Source: an uncultured Pseudomonas sp. (GTDB lineage: Bacteria; Pseudomonadota; Gammaproteobacteria; Pseudomonadales; Pseudomonadaceae). From it: a stretch of 8,638 nt of DNA. The notes below the pieces were generated by a model that had not been told where the DNA came from, searched no databases, and worked only from the letters and a program-made list of their open reading frames with translations. This document shows positions 1 through 8,095 of the stretch, in pieces; positions within the stretch are counted from its first letter, which is position 1; each line of letters opens with the position of its first letter. Made by a program: the position numbers and the translations under genes. The stretch covers positions 1-8,638 of the forward strand of contig NZ_CAMPHN010000180.1 in the NCBI RefSeq assembly GCF_946885885.1. Direction: 5' to 3'.

Positions 1-1718
1 TAGTTGGTGTGCAGGTATTTGACCTTCGGCGTGAGGAAGCCCCAGCTCCAGTTCAGCGGTAGGCTGACGGCGGGTTCGATATGCAGGCGTTCGGCATTGG
101 CGCGGGCCAGGCCGGCCAGCCTCTCGTCATACCAGAGATGTGCTGCGGTGCCGGTGTTGCCATCCTCGTCGGTAAAGAAACCGTTGCGCAGGTTGCGGTC
201 GAATCGTACGTACTCGGCGCCATAGGTGAAGTTCAAACCGCCGGGCTGGTAGGGCAGTTTGCCGTTGAGGGTCAGTTGCGGCAGGCGGTTATACGGGGTG
301 ACATCGGTGATGTTGGCCAGTTCGTAGGCGTGCAGGTTGAGCTGCGCGGTGTAGGTGTCGCCGCGGTAGGTCAGGGTGCCGCGCTGGTCCACATAACTGG
401 TGGAGTTCACCCCCAGGTCGCTGTCCAGGTCCTGGAAGTAGTACGGGTCGCTGATGTCGGTGTAGTCGACTTCCGCGAGCAGGCGTGAGTCCAGGCCGGT
501 CTTGTGCTGCCAGCTGTACATCCAGCGCTGGTCTTCGTACTCGGACTGCAGTTTGCGGTCGTCATTGCTGTCGTCGAGGAAGGCGGCGCCGAACTGACCT
601 TCGCTGCTCTTGGTCAGGTAGCGGAATTCGCCTTCCATCAACAAGCCGCGGTCGCTCATATAGGTCGGGTAGAGCGTGGCGTCGTAATTCGGCGCCAGGT
701 TGAAATAGTACGGCGTTTGCAAGGTCAGGCCGTTGTCGCTGGAGCTGCTGAGGCTCGGCGGCAGGAAACCGGACTGGCGACGATCGTCGATCGGGAAATA
801 AATGTACGGCGTGTAGAACACCGGAATGTTCTTCACCCGCAGGGTCACGTTGGTCGCGGTGCCGAAACCGGTCGCCGGGTTGAGCGTGATGTTGTTGCCC
901 TTCAGGTGCCAGGCGTTGCTGCCCGGTTCGCAGCTGGTGTAGGTGCCGTCTTTCAGGCGGATGATCGCGCTCTCTTCGCGTTTGGCGTACAGCGCGTTGC
1001 CGCGGACATGGCTTTTATGCAGCACGTACTCGGCGTTCTCGACTTTGGCTTCGCCGTTGTCCAACTGCAGTTCGGCGCGGTCGCCGACGACCAGCATGCC
1101 TTGGTCGCGAAGGCGCACATTACCGACCAGCTCGCCGCGGTTTTCCGCCTGATGCAGGTTGGCTTCATCGGCTTCGACCTGCATCCCCGCTTGGCGCAGG
1201 ACGACATCGCCGGCCAGGGTCGCGACCTGTTGCTCCTGCTCGTAGCGCGAGGCTTTGGCCGAAACGAACATCGGCGCTTCGTCCATCGGCGTCTGATCGT
1301 TCATGCCCGGACGGAGCGGCTCGACATAGTTGCCGGCGCAATAAGGCCCGGTCTCCGCCAGCTGAGCGGCGCTCAGTTGCTCGCGCGGAACCCAATCCAG
1401 GTGGCTGTAGTCAGCACTGCGCGAGGTCAGACCTTTACCGCGGCTTTCGGTGACCAGTACCGGGCCTGGGGCTTTGGCTTCGCGCGCGCCGCCGTTATCC
1501 GCGGCAACGCTTTGCGCCGTTTCACGCGTCGCCGGGCGGGCCGGCAAGGCGGCATTGCTGGCTTTCGGGGCGCATGCCCAGCCGCCAGATGGCGATACCT
1601 GGCAGTCGTACTGCTCGGCGGCGAAAACCAATTGACTGGCCAGAGGCTGCATAGCCAACAGGCTACCGGTTACCAGAAGTGGGAATTTTTTACGGAATGC
1701 GGGGTATTTTACTGCCAT
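1..1718 (-). CDS. lptD: LPS-assembly protein LptD (OstA/Imp), N-terminal part, runs off the left edge
   Basis: LptD forms, with the lipoprotein LptE, the outer-membrane translocon that inserts lipopolysaccharide into the outer leaflet. Seen here: translation from the ATG at 1718 gives an open frame of 572 codons to the window edge. It begins with a signal peptide ([15 protein letters not shown]..., likely cleaved near VFA-AEQ, residue 33). A Cys-containing N-terminal extension typical of Pseudomonas follows (C39, C49, C127), then the periplasmic beta-jellyroll (about residues 145-290, with [13 protein letters not shown] around C263). The first barrel strands follow ([22 protein letters not shown] and later Tyr/Asp-rich alternating strands). 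Pseudomonas LptD is about 920-930 residues, so roughly 350 C-terminal residues are outside. A weak GGA lies 8 bases before the ATG. It is transcribed divergently from amgK. By known synteny surA would follow off the left edge, but that is not visible. Confidence 0.96.
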   Translation of the reverse strand, partial: MAVKYPAFRKKFPLLVTGSLLAMQPLASQLVFAAEQYDCQVSPSGGWACAPKASNAALPARPATRETAQSVAADNGGAREAKAPGPVLVTESRGKGLTSRSADYSHLDWVPREQLSAAQLAETGPYCAGNYVEPLRPGMNDQTPMDEAPMFVSAKASRYEQEQQVATLAGDVVLRQAGMQVEADEANLHQAENRGELVGNVRLRDQGMLVVGDRAELQLDNGEAKVENAEYVLHKSHVRGNALYAKREESAIIRLKDGTYTSCEPGSNAWHLKGNNITLNPATGFGTATNVTLRVKNIPVFYTPYIYFPIDDRRQSGFLPPSLSSSSDNGLTLQTPYYFNLAPNYDATLYPTYMSDRGLLMEGEFRYLTKSSEGQFGAAFLDDSNDDRKLQSEYEDQRWMYSWQHKTGLDSRLLAEVDYTDISDPYYFQDLDSDLGVNSTSYVDQRGTLTYRGDTYTAQLNLHAYELANITDVTPYNRLPQLTLNGKLPYQPGGLNFTYGAEYVRFDRNLRNGFFTDEDGNTGTAAHLWYDERLAGLARANAERLHIEPAVSLPLNWSWGFLTPKVKYLHTN

Positions 1719-1843
1719 CTTATTTTTCCGGGCTTCCTGCGCGCTATAGGCCCAGGGGCCGCACGCCTCTCGATGGGCTGAAAAAGATGCTGGATAATAA
1801 AGCATGACCCGCGCAACGGCTAGCGCCGTCGGAGACCCTTGTA
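1719..1843. promoter_or_regulatory. Divergent promoter region between lptD and amgK
   Basis: These 125 bases separate the divergent starts of lptD and amgK, so both promoters are expected here or inside the gene ends. The best sigma70-like -10 candidate for amgK is GATAAT at 1793-1798, about 45 bases before the start codon. The matching -35 position holds only a poor TCGATG (1770-1775, 17-base spacer). For lptD I see no convincing pair of boxes. The amgK ribosome binding site GGAGA is at 1831-1835. No clear operator palindrome was found. The promoter position is inferred. Confidence 0.35.
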
Positions 1844-3525
<1,682 letters not shown>

Positions 3526-3526
3526 G

Positions 3527-4285
3527 ATGCTCTGGCCGTCGACACTGCTCGGTGCCTTCGCCGGTATGGCCGTGGCCAGCATTCCCGGCGCGCTGCTCGG
3601 TGCGCTCTTGGGACAGGTGCTCGACCGTCGCTTGCAACTGCGCAGCTGGGCCGAGCTGCGCGAGCGTCTCGGCCTCAAGCCGGCGCCCGGCGACGAGGAA
3701 TTGCTGTTCGTGCTGCTCGGCCGGTTGGCCAAATGCGATGGACGGGTGCTGCAAGCGCATATTCAGCAGGCGCGCGCGGAGATGCAGCGCCTGGGGTTGG
3801 ACGAGGCGGCGCAACAACGCGCAATTGCCGCCTTCGCCCGCGGCAAGACCGGACGCGACAGCTTGCGTATGCCGTTGCGTCGGCAGCGGGCGCGCGCGGA
3901 AGCCCTGCTGCGTGCCTGCTGGCGCATGGCCTGGGTCGATGGGCGGGTGAGTCAAACCGAGCGCGAGCTGATCCTGCTGTGGGGCAAATGGCTGGCGGTG
4001 TCGCCCGCCGCCCAGGATGCCCTGAGCGCCGCCTATGCGCCCAAACAGGCCGCGCCCGTGGCCCGCGGCGGCAGTTATCAGGAGGCTCTGCGTTTGCTCG
4101 GTGTGGCGGCCGACAGCGAACCGGCGCAGATCAAGCGCGCCTATCGGCGGTTATTGAGCCGCCATCACCCGGACAAACTGGCTGGTAGTGGCGCCAGTCC
4201 CGAGCAGGTGCGCGAGGCCACCGATGCGACCCGCGCGCTGCATCATGCCTACGGCCTGATTCGCCAGCGCCACGGTTTTCGCTAG
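3527..4285 (+). CDS. djlA: DjlA-like membrane-anchored TerB/J-domain co-chaperone
   Basis: This 252-residue protein has the architecture of DjlA, an inner-membrane co-chaperone that stimulates the DnaK ATPase through its cytoplasmic J domain. Seen here: an N-terminal Gly/Ala-rich TM segment (about residues 6-30, LLGAFAGMAVASIPGALLGA) followed by DRR; a helical TerB-like domain (about 55-165) with paired acidic motifs KCDGRV and WVDGRVSQTERELI; an Ala/Pro linker; and a C-terminal J domain (about 183-252) with IKRAYRRLLSRHHPDK, where H214-P215-D216 is the DnaK-activating tripeptide. I chose the ATG at 3527, one base after the murU stop, because the TM segment follows immediately and AGGGGC (3515-3520) precedes it. 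An in-frame ATG at 3467 would add 20 non-hydrophobic residues overlapping murU. It probably belongs to the amgK-murU transcript. Its client is unknown. It ends 4 bases short of the convergent DUF3530 gene. Confidence 0.8.
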   Translation: MLWPSTLLGAFAGMAVASIPGALLGALLGQVLDRRLQLRSWAELRERLGLKPAPGDEELLFVLLGRLAKCDGRVLQAHIQQARAEMQRLGLDEAAQQRAIAAFARGKTGRDSLRMPLRRQRARAEALLRACWRMAWVDGRVSQTERELILLWGKWLAVSPAAQDALSAAYAPKQAAPVARGGSYQEALRLLGVAADSEPAQIKRAYRRLLSRHHPDKLAGSGASPEQVREATDATRALHHAYGLIRQRHGFR

Positions 4286-4289
4286 CTGC

Positions 4290-5345
4290 TCACGATTTTG
4301 CTGGCTCCAGCTGCTTGCTGAGCCAGCCGCGAATGCGCCGATAGAGCTGTTCCTGCTCGGCGTTGGCGTTGCCCGGCAGCGCTTTCATCGCGACCTGGGT
4401 ATAGGCCGGGTGCTGCTGACGCTTGCTCGCCTGTAGACGTTTGACCGCTGCTTGGCGATCGCTCTGCCGATCCTTGTAGTAGAAGTCCCCGGTGGCCAGC
4501 TTCAGGCCGGGCAGCAATTCGTCGAGGGCCGGGCCGTAGTCCGCCGGCAACTCGCCGGCGATCACCACTAAATGCCGTACGTTGGCGGGCAGACGCTCTT
4601 TCAGGTAATGCGCCGCCCAATAAGCACCGCTGCCGTGTCCGAGCAATACGATGGTTTGCGCCTGCTGTTGCTGGGCGAATGCCACCGCGGCCTCGATCCG
4701 CGCGATTACCCGTGCCGCATGGTTCTTGCGCAGTGTTTCGGGGTCGCTGGGCGGCTCGGCGATGGCCTGGGGCGGCTCCTCGCTCGGTGTCGCTTGTTCA
4801 TCCGGCGCACTGGCGGCTTGATCGTCCGCCGGGCTGGCCGCGGCGGGCTGATCGCTGCTGCTGGTGTCGTCGGCGCCGTCGGCGGTCGGTGCTTCGTCTG
4901 TGGCAGCGGGCGGTTCGTCGACCGCTACGGTCGATCGGGCCGGCACGAACGGTTGGTTAGGATCGGGGAGGGTCAGACTCAGGCTATGCCAGCCGGCGTC
5001 GGGCAGTTTGTGACGCAGCGGAGAAATGGCTTTCGGCCAATCGGCGCTTTCGCCGTCGCCCGGGATGATGATCACCGCGCCGCTGGGGCTACCGGTATTG
5101 GCTGGCAGCCAGAGGGCGAGGAAGGATTCGTCGGCGGCCTGCAACTGTTGCTGTTCCTGGTTCGGCAGGGACTCGGCCAGGGCCGTCGCCGTCTCCAGGC
5201 TGCGTTCGCTGGGAGCGGCGCGCACCTCAACCGGGGCGGGGGCGGCATCCGGCTCGGCGGGTTCGGCGGTTTCGGCCGCCAGCGAGGAACCACTCGCCGA
5301 CAGCAGGCACAGGGCGATCACCAGACTACGCAGGTCGCAGGGCAT
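4290..5345 (-). CDS. Secreted DUF3530 family alpha/beta-hydrolase-like protein
   Basis: This is a 351-residue protein of unknown function. It starts with a signal peptide (MPCDLRSLVIALCLLSASGSSLA, likely cleaved after residue 23), so it is exported to the periplasm or beyond. Two folded segments are visible. One is at residues 65-135 (ESFLALWLPANTGSPSGAVIIIPGDG, then WPKAISPLRHKLPDAGWHSLSLTLPDP). The other is at 205-351, with TIVLLGHGSGAYWAAHYL, where GHGSG (S239) has the form of a nucleophile elbow. They are separated by about 65 residues (140-205) of Ala/Pro/Asp/Glu/Ser low complexity, probably a disordered insert within the hydrolase fold. That pattern fits DUF3530, which lies at this locus in Pseudomonas. 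I cannot assign the catalytic acid and histidine confidently, so enzyme activity is unproven. The ribosome binding site before the ATG at 5345 is poor. It is divergent from the agtS-like kinase and convergent with djlA. Confidence 0.75.
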   Translation of the reverse strand: MPCDLRSLVIALCLLSASGSSLAAETAEPAEPDAAPAPVEVRAAPSERSLETATALAESLPNQEQQQLQAADESFLALWLPANTGSPSGAVIIIPGDGESADWPKAISPLRHKLPDAGWHSLSLTLPDPNQPFVPARSTVAVDEPPAATDEAPTADGADDTSSSDQPAAASPADDQAASAPDEQATPSEEPPQAIAEPPSDPETLRKNHAARVIARIEAAVAFAQQQQAQTIVLLGHGSGAYWAAHYLKERLPANVRHLVVIAGELPADYGPALDELLPGLKLATGDFYYKDRQSDRQAAVKRLQASKRQQHPAYTQVAMKALPGNANAEQEQLYRRIRGWLSKQLEPAKS

Positions 5346-5491
5346 GGGGGTTTCCCGGGCGGCAGTGGAGCTATGAGCTTAATCCGTGGTGGCGATTTTG
5401 TCAGGCTAGCCCTTAGCAGGCCATTGAAAACGTAGGCGAGGCAGGCAAGACAAGGACTAGGCGTCCCCACAAAAACGGCCGAAAAAGCGGA

Positions 5492-5508
5492 CTGGGCTCG
5501 CACGCGAG
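5492..5508 (+). repeat. 17-base direct repeat, copy 1
   Basis: CTGGGCTCGCACGCGAG occurs here and again, identically, at 5549-5565. The last 12 bases, CTCGCACGCGAG, are nearly self-complementary (5-base arms around AC), so each copy could form a short hairpin or be a protein-binding site. Both copies lie within the MITE-like element. Confidence 0.85.
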
Positions 5509-5522
5509 TTTACTGGTGTAAA
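5509..5522. repeat. Small perfect hairpin at the centre of the element
   Basis: TTTAC (5509-5513) and GTAAA (5518-5522) are perfect inverted arms around a TGGT loop, immediately after the first 17-base repeat. They lie near the midpoint of the 198-base element. The stem is short and AT-rich and has no T-tract, so it does not read as a terminator. Confidence 0.6.
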
Positions 5523-5548
5523 TGAGCATTTTGATGGGGGCGCCTAGC

Positions 5549-5565
5549 CTGGGCTCGCACGCGAG
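5549..5565 (+). repeat. 17-base direct repeat, copy 2
   Basis: This is an exact second copy of the repeat at 5492-5508, offset by 57 bases. Its last base is shared with the inverted arm GGCCGTTTTT that pairs with 5471-5480. Confidence 0.85.
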
Positions 5566-5662
5566 GCCGTTTTTAACGCAGTATTGCCAACGCAGGTAGT
5601 TTTTCAACGGCCTGTTAGCGAGACGGAGCGGGACTGGAGTAAGGTAAGCGTAGCCCTTTCCC

Positions 5663-8095
5663 ATGTCGTCGCCGAGTAGCCGTGTCATGAGCCCAATGTT
5701 GTCGCGTCTTCTCGTCGTGCTGCTGATATGGCCGTTGCTGGCCGGGGCGGAGGAAGCGGCGTTGCCGCTGCGGCCGGCATTCGATGGCGCGCAGCGGGCC
5801 TGGCTCGCCGAGCACCGTCAGCTACGCGTCGGTCTGCTGATGCAGGCGCCCTGGGCGCTTTACGATCGCCGTTTGCAGCGCCTGTCCGGGGCGAACGTCG
5901 AGTTGCTGACCCGGCTGCTGCAAGGCATGGGGGTCGAACCGGTTTGGGTGCGCTTCACCGAGCAGGCCGATCTCGATGGCGCGGTGCGGCGCGGCGAGGT
6001 CGACCTGGCCCCCGGGTTGGCGCAGACCCCGCAAGGCCTGCGCCTGTGGTTGTATTCCAGCCCTTATATGCGGGTGCCGCATCTGGTCGTGGGCGAGCGT
6101 CGCGGCAGCAACGTGGTCGACCTCGACCGCCTGGGTCGCGAGGACAACCTGGCGGTGCGCGAGCCGAGTCCGGCGTTCGATTACCTGCGCAAAAATTACG
6201 GCAACCTGCATTTGCAGGCGGTGAGTTCGGAGCGTAGCGCCTTGCTGCGCTTATTGCACAAGGACGTCAGCTATGCGGTGATCGACGAGGCGCGCCTCAG
6301 CCAATTGCTGCGCGAGCCGCAGTTCTCCGCGCTGAACATAGTCGGCGATATCGGCCTGCCGCAGCTGTTGCGTATCGCCACCCGGCGCGACGAGCCCCTG
6401 CTCGCGGATATCGTCGAGCAGACCCTGCAAGCGCTGCCGCCGCGCGAGATCGAGCGGCTGCGCGAGCGCTGGATGCCCCTGCGTTACCCACAAGTCGGCG
6501 ACTCCCTGGCGTTCTGGCGTGGCTTTAGCCTGCTGTTGCTGGGCGTCCTGCTGGCGAGCGCGGCGATCATTGCGCATTTGCGGCAGCAACGTCGCAGTCT
6601 GGAGCGCCAGCTGCTCGGCGCTCGGCATGCCATGGGCCTGCGCGAAGCTGCTGAGCAGGCCCTGCGATTGGCGCAATTTTCCATCGACCACAGCACCGTC
6701 GGCATTCTCTGGGTCAATTGGGACAGCCATGTGCGCTATGCCAACCATGCTGCCGAGACGATGCTCGGTTATGCCGCCGGCGCTCTGGTCGAGCTGCCGT
6801 TGAGTGCGATCGAGCCCGGTCTGAACATGGATCGTTGGTTGAACCTGTGGCGGCTGGCTCGGGCTGGTCATGAAGCCATGCCGAGTTTCGAAACCGATTG
6901 CTTGCGCGCCGACGGCGGGCGGCTACCGGTGGACGTGTCGCTGAGTTTCCTGCGCTTCGACCGCGAGGAATACCTGGTGGTGTTTCTCAGTGACATCACC
7001 GAGCGCCGCCGTGCCCGCTCCGCCTTGCAGGAAAGCGAGGCGCGGCTCAAGGGTATCGCCGGTAACGTGCCCGGTCTGGTGTTTCGCCTGGAGCGTGCCG
7101 ACGTCGAGTCGACTGTGGTGTTCGCCTATATCAGCGACGCCAGCGTCGAACTGGTCGGCTACCCGGCCGCCGAGCTGCAGCGCGCCGATCGCGGCTTGCG
7201 CAGCCTGGTCCATCCGGCCGACCAGGCCAGTTACCGGCGGACCCAGGGCGCGGCCCTGGCCGGTGACAGCGATTGGCAATGGCAGGGGCGCATCCTCACT
7301 CGCGACGGCCAATTGCGTTGGGCCGATATCAAAGCCACCGCCCGCCCGCTGGGCGAAGGGCGGGTGGTGTGGGACGGGATCGTCTGGGACATCACCGAGA
7401 ACAAGCAGGTGGAGCTGGAGCTCGGCGAATCGCGGGCGCGCCTGCGCGAGCTGTCGGCGCACCTGGAAAGCGTGCGTGAGGAGGAAAAAGCGCGCATCGC
7501 CCGCGAAGTGCACGACGAACTGGGCCAAGTACTAACCGTGCTCAAACTGGAAACCGCCATGTGCGAACTGGTTTGTGCCGGCCAACTGCCGGAACTGGAT
7601 CAACGCCTGCAAAGCATCAAGCGCCTGATCGCCCAGTTGTTCCAACTGGTGCGCGATGTGGCCACGGCCCTGCGTCCGCCGATTCTCGATGCCGGCATTG
7701 CCTCGGCGATCGAATGGCAGGTCCGCCGTTTCGAGGCGCGCACGCAGATCCCGTGCCTGGTGGAAGTGCCCGAGCAGGTGCCGGAACTGAGCGACAGCAA
7801 GGCCATCGGCCTGTTCCGCATTCTCCAGGAGGCGTTGACCAACGTCATGCGCCATGCCGGCGCGCACAGCGTGCAGGTGCGCCTGAGCCTGGAGGACGAC
7901 GAGCTGTGCCTGTGGGTGAGCGACGACGGCAAGGGCTTCGTCGCCGAGCAACGCAAACCGGGGCAGTCGTTCGGTCTTGTCGGCATGCAGGAGCGGGTGC
8001 TGATGCTCGGCGGCCGCTTGAGCATTGACAGCCGGCCCGGCGAAGGCACTACGCTGTGCGCCCGAGTGGCGGTGACCGAGGAGGAAGTAGCGTGA
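5663..8095 (+). CDS. agtS: AgtS-like hybrid receptor histidine kinase (SBP domain, TM, PAS-PAS, HisKA_3, HATPase)
   Basis: This inner-membrane sensor kinase of about 810 residues phosphorylates the response regulator encoded next to it. Seen here: signal sequence (MLSRLLVVLLIWPLLAGA, residues 12-29); a periplasmic bacterial solute-binding family 3 domain (about 50-272, LRVGLLMQAPWALYD to LRERWMP); one TM segment (about 286-306, GFSLLLLGVLLASAAIIAHL); a short coiled coil; PAS1 (about 338-455); PAS2 (about 457-580); HisKA_3 with phospho-acceptor H617 in IAREVHDELGQ; and the ATPase domain with N727 (EALTNVMRHA), DDGKGF (754-759), GLVGM (771-775) and GEGTT (793-797). All catalytic boxes are intact. 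In P. aeruginosa the kinase at this position, AgtS, is reported to sense GABA/5-aminovalerate; identity here rests on synteny and architecture. The ligand is unproven. The start is uncertain: ATGs at 5687 and 5696 are in frame, lie closer to the signal peptide, and none has a strong ribosome binding site. Confidence 0.85.
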   Translation: MSSPSSRVMSPMLSRLLVVLLIWPLLAGAEEAALPLRPAFDGAQRAWLAEHRQLRVGLLMQAPWALYDRRLQRLSGANVELLTRLLQGMGVEPVWVRFTEQADLDGAVRRGEVDLAPGLAQTPQGLRLWLYSSPYMRVPHLVVGERRGSNVVDLDRLGREDNLAVREPSPAFDYLRKNYGNLHLQAVSSERSALLRLLHKDVSYAVIDEARLSQLLREPQFSALNIVGDIGLPQLLRIATRRDEPLLADIVEQTLQALPPREIERLRERWMPLRYPQVGDSLAFWRGFSLLLLGVLLASAAIIAHLRQQRRSLERQLLGARHAMGLREAAEQALRLAQFSIDHSTVGILWVNWDSHVRYANHAAETMLGYAAGALVELPLSAIEPGLNMDRWLNLWRLARAGHEAMPSFETDCLRADGGRLPVDVSLSFLRFDREEYLVVFLSDITERRRARSALQESEARLKGIAGNVPGLVFRLERADVESTVVFAYISDASVELVGYPAAELQRADRGLRSLVHPADQASYRRTQGAALAGDSDWQWQGRILTRDGQLRWADIKATARPLGEGRVVWDGIVWDITENKQVELELGESRARLRELSAHLESVREEEKARIAREVHDELGQVLTVLKLETAMCELVCAGQLPELDQRLQSIKRLIAQLFQLVRDVATALRPPILDAGIASAIEWQVRRFEARTQIPCLVEVPEQVPELSDSKAIGLFRILQEALTNVMRHAGAHSVQVRLSLEDDELCLWVSDDGKGFVAEQRKPGQSFGLVGMQERVLMLGGRLSIDSRPGEGTTLCARVAVTEEEVA
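8079..8084 (+). promoter_or_regulatory. Strong ribosome binding site fixing the GTG start of the response regulator
   Basis: AGGAGG sits 7 bases before the GTG at 8092, within the last codons of the kinase gene. It supports GTG rather than the ATG at 8104, which would remove most of the first beta strand of the receiver domain. Confidence 0.8.

Larger units (their letters stand above)
5417..5614. mobile_element. MITE-like non-autonomous element, 198 bases, with terminal inverted repeats
   Basis: Seen directly: the left end CAGGCCATTGAAAA (5417-5430) is an inverted match, with one mismatch, to the right end TTTTCAACGGCCTG (5601-5614). TTAG lies on each side (5413-5416 and 5615-5618), as a 4-base target duplication would. 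Inside are further inverted pairs: CTAGGCGTCCCC (5457-5468) with GGGGGCGCCTAG (5536-5547, one mismatch), and AAAAACGGCC (5471-5480) with GGCCGTTTTT (5565-5574, perfect). There is also a perfect 17-base direct repeat. No transposase is encoded, so any movement would need one in trans. TTAG fits the YTAR target preference described for IS5-group elements, but that link is inference. It may instead be a Pseudomonas intergenic repeat family of another kind; copy number elsewhere cannot be judged from one window. Confidence 0.55.
5346..5662. other. Divergent intergenic region split by a repeat element
   Basis: These 317 bases between the divergent DUF3530 gene and the kinase gene contain no credible gene. 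Open frames crossing it on the minus strand run through inverted repeats and resemble no protein I know. About 67 bases at the left (5346-5412) and 48 at the right (5615-5662) look like the original promoter region, about 115 bases once the repeat and one TTAG copy are removed. No strong sigma70 pair was found in the native flanks. AAGG at 5641-5644 is the nearest purine-rich stretch before the kinase start, but it is 18 bases away from the ATG at 5663. Confidence 0.6.

Noticed and set aside
504..1781. 425-codon plus-strand open frame opposite lptD
   Set aside because: It is antisense to a clearly conserved LptD reading frame. Its composition is that of a high-GC shadow frame, and it shows no recognisable domain.
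4300..4327. Inverted repeat GCTGGCTC/GAGCCAGC near the convergent gene ends as a terminator
   Set aside because: The 8-base stem has a 12-base loop, lies inside the DUF3530 coding region, and has no T-tract on the required side for either strand.
5413..5688. 91-codon minus-strand open frame through the intergenic repeat
   Set aside because: Its sequence is the translation of the inverted and direct repeats of the MITE-like element and overlaps the kinase start. It shows no domain.
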